Source: an uncultured Fusobacterium sp. (GTDB lineage: Bacteria > Fusobacteriota > Fusobacteriia > Fusobacteriales > Fusobacteriaceae). From it: a DNA stretch of 29,146 nucleotides. The stretch lies in NCBI RefSeq assembly GCF_905200055.1, contig NZ_CAJKIS010000030.1, forward strand, positions 1 to 29,146. The letters run 5' to 3'. The notes under the pieces were generated by a model. The model ran no database searches. It worked only from the letters and a program-made list of their open reading frames with translations, and was not told where the DNA came from. Made by a program: the position numbers and the translations under genes. This document shows positions 16,593 to 22,380 of the stretch, in pieces; within the stretch, counting starts at the first letter, position 1, and every line of letters begins with the position of its first letter.

Positions 16593-16609
16593 TATATACC
16601 CCTATTATA
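16593..16609. promoter_or_regulatory. Candidate CsoR operator 2 (half-conserved)
   Basis: The sequence TATATACCCCTATTATA repeats the TATACCCCTAT half of operator 1, about 65 bases upstream of the copZ start of transcription; the other half lacks the G-run. It may be a weaker second site. Confidence 0.45.
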
Positions 16610-16611
16610 AA

Positions 16612-16641
16612 GTAAAAAAGTTACCCATTACGAGTAACTTT
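16612..16641 (-). terminator. Minus-strand terminator upstream of copZ
   Basis: On the minus strand AAAGTTAC pairs with GTAACTTT around a nine-base loop, followed by TTTTTT. The plus-strand side has no T-run. It would stop transcripts coming from the MATE gene after they have crossed the toxin-antitoxin locus in antisense, before they enter the copper operon. Confidence 0.75.
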
Positions 16642-16654
16642 AAAATTACATTAT

Positions 16655-16683
16655 TTGATTTTTTTATAAAAAAATGATATAAT
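16655..16683 (+). promoter_or_regulatory. Promoter of the antitoxin RNA
   Basis: TTGATT (16655-16660) and a consensus TATAAT (16678-16683) are spaced by 17 bases. The expected start, 16689-16690, is exactly where complementarity to the toxin mRNA begins. Confidence 0.8.
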
Positions 16684-16689
16684 GAAGTA

Positions 16690-16760
16690 CTAAAAGAAAT
16701 TTGTTCATATAAGAACTCTATAAGGAGGTATCTATTGCAACTAGATACCTCTTTTATTTT
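16690..16760 (+). ncRNA. Putative type I antitoxin small RNA
   Basis: A short transcript of about 70 nt is bounded by a consensus promoter and a strong terminator. Its first 29 nt are complementary to the toxin start region in three segments. 16711-16718 pairs with 16822-16829 (8 pairs, one G.U), 16700-16709 with 16830-16839 (10 pairs, one G.U), and 16690-16699 with 16846-16855 (10 pairs). Only a bulged T16710 and a six-base loop in the toxin mRNA (16840-16845) break the duplex. It would cover the start codon and the edge of the ribosome site. A small hairpin (GTTC 16703-16706 with GAAC 16713-16716) puts part of the anti-start sequence in its loop. The RNA acts from the same strand, so it is not a cis-antisense transcript. 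Confidence 0.8.
16722..16760 (+). terminator. Terminator of the antitoxin RNA
   Basis: GAGGTATCTA (16725-16734) pairs perfectly with TAGATACCTC (16742-16751) around the loop TTGCAAC, followed by TTTTATTTTT. The loop hexamer TTGCAA is self-complementary and recurs in the loop of the toxin terminator. Confidence 0.92.
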
Positions 16761-16772
16761 TATCTAAAATAT

Positions 16773-16788
16773 GTTATCATACATTTTA
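16773..16788 (+). promoter_or_regulatory. Extended -10 promoter of the toxin mRNA
   Basis: TGTTATCAT (16772-16780) is an extended -10 element (TG-n-TATCAT). The -35 is poor and lies in the T-run of the antitoxin terminator. Start of transcription is expected near 16788, so the mRNA would begin AGTGTAACAACTCC. Confidence 0.6.
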
Positions 16789-16789
16789 G

Positions 16790-16940
16790 TGTAACAACTC
16801 CATTCTTTTACAGAAGGGAGGGAGTTTTTTATGAATAAATATATATTTCTTTTAGTTATAATAATATTGTTTTTTCTAATAAATTTTAAAGTTTATTAGA
16901 TTAAACCTCTATTAATCCCGTTGTACATTGAGTTGTTACA
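16790..16940 (+). repeat. Long-range inverted arms of the toxin mRNA
   Basis: TGTAACAACTC (16790-16800), at the expected 5' end of the toxin mRNA, is fully complementary to GAGTTGTTACA (16930-16940), just ahead of the terminator. The 5' arm can instead pair through AACTCC (16796-16801) with GGAGTT (16821-16826), which covers the toxin ribosome site. The two pairings exclude each other. Confidence 0.75.
16831..16899 (+). CDS. Small hydrophobic peptide, putative type I toxin
   Basis: The frame encodes 22 residues: MNKY, a run of hydrophobic residues (IFLLVIIILFFLI, about 5-17) that can span the membrane, and a short NFKVY tail. The ribosome site GGGAGGGAG (16816-16824) is among the strongest in the window, with good spacing to the ATG. 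Promoter, terminator and a complementary small RNA surround it. Length, composition and the aromatic end resemble the 18-19-residue Ibs toxins of enterobacteria, but this is a likeness, not proven homology. Expected action is damage to the inner membrane when the antitoxin RNA is lost or scarce. The peptide is too short for routine gene finders. Confidence 0.78.
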   Translation: MNKYIFLLVIIILFFLINFKVY

Positions 16941-16942
16941 TA

Positions 16943-16986
16943 GAGAGAGTGAATTAGGTTGCAACTAATTCCTCTCTCATTTTTTA
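16943..16986 (+). terminator. Terminator of the toxin mRNA
   Basis: GAGAGAG (16943-16949) pairs with CTCTCTC (16972-16978) and GAATTAG (16951-16957) with CTAATTC (16965-16971), with one bulged T, followed by ATTTTTT. The loop GTTGCAA shares TTGCAA with the antitoxin terminator loop. The minus strand has no T-run, so this does not stop the MATE transcript. Confidence 0.92.
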
Positions 16987-16995
16987 TATTATTTA

Positions 16996-18342
16996 TCATC
17001 TATTCCTTAAGAGTCCTGTAGTTTTCCATTTTCCTTTCATATAATAGTAAATTGAAAGTAAAGTTCCTAAAATCCATCCTGCTGGAAATGCCCAATATAT
17101 ACCTATATAACCAATTTTAGCAGCAAAAACATATGAAAAAGCAACTCTTAATACTAAGTCTGCAAAGGTAGTAGCCATAAACTCATTCATATCCCCTGCT
17201 CCTCTTAAAACTGCATCAGCTGCTATTTTAATACAAACTACTGTATAAAATGGTGCTGTTGTTCTTACAAAGTCTATTCCTATATTTAGTATTTCAACCT
17301 CTTTTTCTATATCTATAAACATTCCTAGGAGTTTATCTCCAAATAGATATACAACTACCAAAGCTGTAACAGATATAATCTCTGTTAGCCAGACTGTTAC
17401 CTTATATCCCTCTTTTACCCTATCTATTTTCTTTGCTCCTATATTTTGAGCTACAAAACTAGAAGAGGCATTTGCTAAAGTTGCCAATGTCATAATTACA
17501 AAAGTATGAATTTTAAATGCTGCTGCATATCCTGCAACAACTGCTGAACCAAAACTGTTGATTAAGCTTTGTACACATAATTGTCCCACTGACACAAATG
17601 ATTGTTGAAATATACTTGGCACTGCTATCTTACAAATTAATTTTAACATTTGCAGATTAAATAATGGTACTTTTTTATCTACTTTTATCTTTTTCAATCT
17701 ATAAAATAAAAATGTTATTGCTAAAATTGATGATAATCCTTGAGCTAAAAATGTTGCCCAAGCTATCCCTGATACACCCATTTGAAACTTTGTTACAAAT
17801 AAAATATCTAAAGCCACATTTAATAGAGATGAAAATATTAAAAAATAAAGTGGTGTCTTAGAATCTCCTAATCCTGTAAAAATTGCTGTTGCTGTATTAT
17901 ACATAAAAAGAAAAATAAGTCCCCATATATATACTTTCAAATATAATCTTGAATCAGCAAATATATTTTCTGGTGTATTTATCATTCTCATTATATCACT
18001 GCAAAATAGTGTACCAAAAATTGTTAAAACTATACTTACAACTGTAATTGCTATAACTGAAGTTGATACTGAAGTTTTCATCTTCACAAGTTTATTTGCC
18101 CCAAATGTTTGAGAAACTACAACAGCAGCTCCAACACTTGCTCCATTTGCCACTGCTATAAATAGCACTGTTATTGGATAGGAAGCTCCTATTGCTGCTA
18201 AAGCATCTACTCCTATAAACTTTCCTGCTACTACACTATCTACAATATTATAGAATTGTTGAAACATCATACTAAAAAGCATTGGCATTGAAAAACTTAA
18301 AAGAATTTTAACTGGTGAACCCTCTGTCATATTTTTTATCAT
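16996..18342 (-). CDS. MATE-family multidrug efflux transporter
   Basis: The 448-residue protein has 12 hydrophobic segments in two similar halves and MATE landmarks: MFQQFYNIVDSVVAGKFIG near the N-terminus, GASVGAAVVVSQTFGA, and FQQSFVSVGQLCVQSLINSFG at the start of the second half. It belongs to the MepA/DinF-like bacterial branch and should export cationic drugs or metabolites with sodium or protons. The promoter upstream is overlaid by a perfect palindrome, so it is probably repressed and induced. No terminator with a T-run follows on its strand until 16612. Confidence 0.93.
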   Translation of the reverse strand: MIKNMTEGSPVKILLSFSMPMLFSMMFQQFYNIVDSVVAGKFIGVDALAAIGASYPITVLFIAVANGASVGAAVVVSQTFGANKLVKMKTSVSTSVIAITVVSIVLTIFGTLFCSDIMRMINTPENIFADSRLYLKVYIWGLIFLFMYNTATAIFTGLGDSKTPLYFLIFSSLLNVALDILFVTKFQMGVSGIAWATFLAQGLSSILAITFLFYRLKKIKVDKKVPLFNLQMLKLICKIAVPSIFQQSFVSVGQLCVQSLINSFGSAVVAGYAAAFKIHTFVIMTLATLANASSSFVAQNIGAKKIDRVKEGYKVTVWLTEIISVTALVVVYLFGDKLLGMFIDIEKEVEILNIGIDFVRTTAPFYTVVCIKIAADAVLRGAGDMNEFMATTFADLVLRVAFSYVFAAKIGYIGIYWAFPAGWILGTLLSIYYYMKGKWKTTGLLRNR

Positions 18343-18366
18343 CTTACTTATCCCCTCAATCTATTT

Positions 18367-18381
18367 TACTACAATGTAGTA
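18367..18381. promoter_or_regulatory. Palindromic operator at the MATE promoter
   Basis: TACTACA-A-TGTAGTA is a perfect 15-base inverted repeat that touches the -10 hexamer and covers the expected start. The TACA...TGTA core is shared with BlaI/MecI/CopY-family operators, but other repressors use similar sites. No regulator gene is adjacent. Confidence 0.6.
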
Positions 18382-18408
18382 TTATATACTTTTATATAAA
18401 AAAATCAA
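18374..18408 (-). promoter_or_regulatory. Promoter of the MATE gene
   Basis: On the minus strand TTGATT (18403-18408) and TATAAT (18381-18386) are spaced by 16 bases, with the start expected near 18374. Confidence 0.7.
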
Positions 18409-18479
18409 AAATTTTATGATTTTATCCTATTTTTTTAAATTTCATGTTCTAAAAAAAATTAAAGAGAGTTTTTTTCGTT

Positions 18480-18522
18480 TAAATAAAAAAGCAATTCCAA
18501 TATCAGATATCAGAACTGCTTT
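18480..18522 (-). terminator. Terminator of the PHP-hldD-uppP operon
   Basis: On the minus strand AAAGCAGTTCTGATAT pairs with ATATTGGAATTGCTTT (16 pairs, three of them G.U) around a three-base loop, followed by TTTTTT. Confidence 0.88.
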
Positions 18523-18526
18523 CAGT

Positions 18527-18889
18527 TTATTTTTCTTCTATTAATTTTTCTCCAGCTTCTCTATAAAGATCATAACCTTTTCCCATTTGGTAGATCTTAT
18601 AATATGTACTTATAAGAGGAGCTCCTTGTTTTACATTTTTCACATGATAACTTATCATTTTTTTAGGCTCTACTATCCCTTTTTCTTGAAAACTTTTATA
18701 AATTTTAGTTATCTCTTCTACTTTCTTTTTATCCTTTACTTCTTTTAACTTCACTTCATTCTTAGAACAAAATTCAATATACTTAGTAAATGCCTCTATA
18801 TTTGAAGTTTTAAAATAGAAAACTCCTACAAAATTTACTAGAGCTACACTCATAAATATATAAATCAAAAAAGTTTTTATTTTATTCAT
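18527..18889 (-). CDS. Small membrane-anchored protein, unknown
   Basis: The 120-residue product has one N-terminal hydrophobic segment (about 6-27, FLIYIFMSVALVNFVGVFYF) that could be an uncleaved anchor or signal. It is followed by a lysine/glutamate-rich helical part (KLKEVKDKKKVEEITKIYKSF) and a YYKIYQMGKGYDLYREAGEKL end. I recognise no family. The gene follows uppP by eight bases and closes the operon, which suggests an envelope function. Confidence 0.75.
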   Translation of the reverse strand: MNKIKTFLIYIFMSVALVNFVGVFYFKTSNIEAFTKYIEFCSKNEVKLKEVKDKKKVEEITKIYKSFQEKGIVEPKKMISYHVKNVKQGAPLISTYYKIYQMGKGYDLYREAGEKLIEEK

Positions 18890-18897
18890 TTAATCAC

Positions 18898-19707
18898 CTA
18901 AATAAATACAGCAATTAAAACTAAAATTCCTAAAACTATTCTGTAGATTCCAAAAGAAACAAAATCTCTCTTTTTAATATATCCCATAAACCATTTAATT
19001 ACAAGATATGCAACAACAAAAGATACAAGAGATCCCACTCCTAAAAGTTGCCACTCAACTGGGGAAAATTTCAATCCATTTTTCAAAAGTTTCAATAGTG
19101 TTGCTCCAAACATAGTTGGTATAGCTAAGAAAAATGAAAATTCTGTTGCCACTCCTCTTGAAAGTCCTAAAAGAAGTCCCCCTATTATAGTTGCTCCCGA
19201 TCTTGAAGTTCCTGGAATCATAGCTAAACATTGGAATAATCCAACTGTAAATGCTTTTTTATATCCCATTTTACTAAAGCTATCAATGTTTGAAGAACTT
19301 TTATAATATTTTTCAACAACTATCAATATTATTCCATAAAAAATAAGTGTTGTAGCTACTACAACTACATTTCCCATAAAATATTCAGAAATATAATCAT
19401 CTAAAAGTAATCCAATTACAGCTGATGGAAGAACTCCAACTACAACTTTTGCCCACAATCTAAATCTTTGAACAAAAACTTCTTTATCTCTCACAAAAGG
19501 AGTTAAATCGTTCCAAAAATATAAAACTACTGCAAGAATAGCTCCTAATTGTACAATTATCAAGAAACTATCCATAAAACTTTTACTAAAAAAGCTACTG
19601 TTAATAAATTTCTCAACTAAGATCATGTGTCCTGTACTACTAACAGGAAGAAATTCTGTCATTCCCTCTACTATACCAAGTATAATAACAATTAAAAAAG
19701 GATTCAT
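18898..19707 (-). CDS. uppP: Undecaprenyl-diphosphatase
   Basis: The 269-residue membrane protein has the two UppP/BacA signature loops, EGMTEFLPVSSTGH (14-27) and PGTSRSGATI (about 165-174), which carry the catalytic residues, and about seven to eight membrane segments. It recycles undecaprenyl diphosphate to the monophosphate carrier for peptidoglycan and LPS synthesis, and overexpression is known to give bacitracin resistance. It follows hldD by 14 bases with an AGGAGG site. Confidence 0.97.
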   Translation of the reverse strand: MNPFLIVIILGIVEGMTEFLPVSSTGHMILVEKFINSSFFSKSFMDSFLIIVQLGAILAVVLYFWNDLTPFVRDKEVFVQRFRLWAKVVVGVLPSAVIGLLLDDYISEYFMGNVVVVATTLIFYGIILIVVEKYYKSSSNIDSFSKMGYKKAFTVGLFQCLAMIPGTSRSGATIIGGLLLGLSRGVATEFSFFLAIPTMFGATLLKLLKNGLKFSPVEWQLLGVGSLVSFVVAYLVIKWFMGYIKKRDFVSFGIYRIVLGILVLIAVFI

Positions 19708-19721
19708 CTATCAATTTCCTC

Positions 19722-20720
19722 CTATAAATATGGATCTTCTGTTGCCATATAATTTTCTACATAATCTTTAACTCCCTCTTCTAATGAGTGGAATTTTTTA
19801 GTATATCCAGCTTTTTTCAATTTATCCATTGAAGCTTGTGTAAAATATTGGTATCTTCCTCTTAAATCTTCAGGCATTGGAATAAATTCAACTACATCTT
19901 CAACAGCAAGATCTGGATTTTTAGAAGCTGCTCTCATTGTTGCCATAGAAAGATCTAGGAAGCTTCTAGCCTCTCCAGTTCCTATATTATATACTCCTGA
20001 TTCAACTTTTTCAGTTAATAAGAAATAGATTACATCCACAACATCTTTTAGATAAACAAAATCTCTAAGTTGCTCTCCATCTTTATATCCCTCTTTATGA
20101 GATTTGAAAAGTTTAACTCCACCATTTTCTCTATATTGATTAAATGTATGGAATACCATTGATGCCATTCTTCCTTTATGATACTCTTGTGGTCCATATA
20201 CATTGAAGAATTTTAATCCTGTCCATTGTTTTGGAGCTATTTTTTGTTTGAATGCCCAATCATCAAATATTTTTTTAGAGTATCCATATTTATTAAGAGG
20301 CATTAATTTTTTTAATTCTTCTGGAGAAACTTCATCATTATATCCTAATTCTCCTCCACCATATGTAGCTGCTGATGAAGCATAAACATAATTTATTTGT
20401 CTTTCAGCACAGAATTCCCAAAGCTTTTTACTATATCCATAGTTATTAGCCATTAGGAAATCACCATCTCTCTCAGTAGTTGCAGAACAAGCTCCCATAT
20501 GTACTACACCTGTTATTTTTTCTGCATTAGCTGGATTTGAAAGCCAATCAAAAAGATCATCTCTATCTACCCAATCAGCATAATCTCTTTTTCTTAAATT
20601 TAACCATTTTTCTTCAGTTCTTAATTTATCTACAACTAGAATATCATTTATTCCCATTTCATTAAGTTTCCAAACAAATGCACTTCCAATCATTCCAGCT
20701 GCACCAGTTACTATAATCAT
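19722..20720 (-). CDS. hldD: ADP-L-glycero-D-manno-heptose 6-epimerase
   Basis: The 332-residue short-chain dehydrogenase-like epimerase makes the L,D-heptose donor for the LPS inner core, marking the organism as a Gram-negative with heptose-containing LPS. Visible are the NAD(P)-binding TGAAGMIGS loop at the N-terminus, the family stretch LRKRDYADWVD, a serine-rich ASSAATYGGG segment, and the catalytic YGYSK. The ATG overlaps the stop of the PHP gene (ATGA). Confidence 0.96.
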   Translation of the reverse strand: MIIVTGAAGMIGSAFVWKLNEMGINDILVVDKLRTEEKWLNLRKRDYADWVDRDDLFDWLSNPANAEKITGVVHMGACSATTERDGDFLMANNYGYSKKLWEFCAERQINYVYASSAATYGGGELGYNDEVSPEELKKLMPLNKYGYSKKIFDDWAFKQKIAPKQWTGLKFFNVYGPQEYHKGRMASMVFHTFNQYRENGGVKLFKSHKEGYKDGEQLRDFVYLKDVVDVIYFLLTEKVESGVYNIGTGEARSFLDLSMATMRAASKNPDLAVEDVVEFIPMPEDLRGRYQYFTQASMDKLKKAGYTKKFHSLEEGVKDYVENYMATEDPYL

Positions 20721-21556
20721 AATTTACCTCCTGCATTTCTCTCTTTTATCAATCTAAATTGTGAATATGTAATTCCTGTATCTCCTATATTCACTCCCTC
20801 TCTATTAGCTCCATGAAAGTCTGATCCTCCAGTCACTAAAAGTGAGTGTCTTTTTGCCATTTTCTGATATTTTTTTATATCCGATGGGGAAAATGTTCCA
20901 TATTGAGCTTCTATTCCATTTAACCCAACTTTTACAAGATTTGAAATCATATTTTCTATTATTCCATCATTATTAACAACTAATTTAGGATGAGCCAATG
21001 AAACAAATGCTCCATTCTCACTTAACATTTTAACTGCTCTCTCTGGCGGAAAATTCTCTTTAGGTATATACGCCTTTCCTCTTTTCCCTAGATACTTGTC
21101 AAAAGCTTCCTCTTTACTTAAAACAACTCCTTTTTCAACGAGATAATTAGCAAAATGTAATCTACTTATTATCTTTCCCGGAGCCATTTTAGCAATCTCT
21201 CCTAAGTCGGCATCTATTCCACAAGCTTTTAATTTTTCTACTATTTTTAGATTTCTATTATCTCTAGCTTTTTTTAACTCTTCAAGTTCATTCATAAATT
21301 TCTCATCTTCAAGATTTAAAAAATATCCTAATATATGAACTTCATAATCTTGTGTATTACATGATATTTCTATTCCTTGAATAAACTCTATTCCTATCTC
21401 TTGAGCTTTCTTTTTAGCTTCTTCTATTCCATCAACAGTATCGTGATCTGTTATAGCTAAAGCTTTTAATCCTCTTCTTTTAGCTTCTAAAATAACCTCT
21501 TCTGGAGTAAAAGTTCCATCTGAAGCAATAGTATGTATATGAAGATCTACTTCCAT
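20717..21556 (-). CDS. PHP-domain metal-dependent phosphoesterase
   Basis: The 279-residue protein has all PHP metal-binding motifs: DLHIHT at 4-9, ITDHDTVDG, an internal E (QGIEIS), H in HILGYF, HPKL and GSDFHG. It is close to the YciV/RnaAM branch, whose members act as 5'-3' exonucleases on short RNAs or as nucleoside 3',5'-bisphosphate phosphatases. Which of these applies here cannot be read from the sequence. It overlaps hldD by four bases. A terminator lies just upstream and no clear promoter is visible, so it may depend on read-through from secA. Confidence 0.9.
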   Translation of the reverse strand: MEVDLHIHTIASDGTFTPEEVILEAKRRGLKALAITDHDTVDGIEEAKKKAQEIGIEFIQGIEISCNTQDYEVHILGYFLNLEDEKFMNELEELKKARDNRNLKIVEKLKACGIDADLGEIAKMAPGKIISRLHFANYLVEKGVVLSKEEAFDKYLGKRGKAYIPKENFPPERAVKMLSENGAFVSLAHPKLVVNNDGIIENMISNLVKVGLNGIEAQYGTFSPSDIKKYQKMAKRHSLLVTGGSDFHGANREGVNIGDTGITYSQFRLIKERNAGGKL

Positions 21557-21575
21557 AATCTCTCACTTTCTTTTG

Positions 21576-21606
21576 GTAAAGAAAGGCGTCTTTAAATTAG
21601 ACGCCT
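21576..21606 (-). terminator. Terminator of the secA-lipoprotein transcript
   Basis: On the minus strand AGGCGTCT pairs perfectly with AGACGCCT around a seven-base loop (21584-21606), followed by TTCTTT. The short T-run may let some transcription pass into the PHP gene. Confidence 0.8.
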
Positions 21607-21617
21607 CCCCAAAAATA

Positions 21618-22358
21618 TTAATCATCCCATTTTTCAAGTTTAGAGAAATATTCTGGATAAGCTAGATATAATGCTTTTGCATTAACATTATTTTTTTCTA
21701 TAGCTGTCTTATTTTCTCTAGCATTAATTCCAGCAATTTTTATAGTTCTAGCTGATACTTCTCTATTATACCAAGTTTCTGTTGAGTAAAACTCATCTCT
21801 TTTAATAAAGCTATTTAAAAGTTTTCTAAGTTTTTTTACATCTTTTTCATTTAAGTCAGTTTGTTTTGAGAAAGCAACTATCTCTTCCCATTCTTCTGGA
21901 GTTGCAACTACTTCTTTAATGTGGCTTGAAGGAGTATCCATTCTTAAATATGATTCTCTTACCATAGCTTCTACAAGTCCTTTTGGATCTTTTATGTTTT
22001 CATTTTCAAGGAAGAATTTTCTTGGCATTCTCTTGTTGAATTTTTTTACTAAATCAACGAAACGTTCAAATTCATCATCAGTTATATCATTTACATTTCT
22101 ATCTCCTAATGAAGTTAAGAAGTTGAAATCTTTTTCACTCATTTTTCCTGTTTTTCTTAGATAAATAATAGGGTTTTCTTCACCATACCAATCTTCTATT
22201 AGAGCCTCTCCAACTATTACATTAATTATAGTTTTATCCCACTCTTTAGCTGATTGTTTTGTAATATTATATTTTTGTTCTAAAGAACCAGCTTTTTCTG
22301 CTGAACTACATGAGATAAAGAATATTGCTATCAACATACTTAAAATTAACTTTTTCAT
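21618..22358 (-). CDS. Lipoprotein of unknown function
   Basis: The 246-residue product starts with a lipoprotein signal (MKKLILSMLIAIFFISC, Cys 17). The mature part is charged and helical with repeated EEW/EKDV patterns (TPEEWEEIVAFSKQTDLNEKDVKKLRKLL, where NxxDVxxL units occur three times: NVNDITDDEF, DLNEKDVKKL, KMSEKDFNFL). I do not recognise the family. It follows secA by 22 bases and is probably co-transcribed with it. Confidence 0.82.
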   Translation of the reverse strand: MKKLILSMLIAIFFISCSSAEKAGSLEQKYNITKQSAKEWDKTIINVIVGEALIEDWYGEENPIIYLRKTGKMSEKDFNFLTSLGDRNVNDITDDEFERFVDLVKKFNKRMPRKFFLENENIKDPKGLVEAMVRESYLRMDTPSSHIKEVVATPEEWEEIVAFSKQTDLNEKDVKKLRKLLNSFIKRDEFYSTETWYNREVSARTIKIAGINARENKTAIEKNNVNAKALYLAYPEYFSKLEKWDD

Positions 22359-22380
22359 CTTTTGCCCTCCTAGGTTTTAA

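Noticed and set aside
16735..16767. A ten-codon frame starting at TTG within the antitoxin RNA, behind AAGGAGG
   Set aside because: Start and ribosome site lie in the loop and stem of a strong terminator and the frame runs through the T-tract; the G-rich bases are better explained as the hairpin stem.
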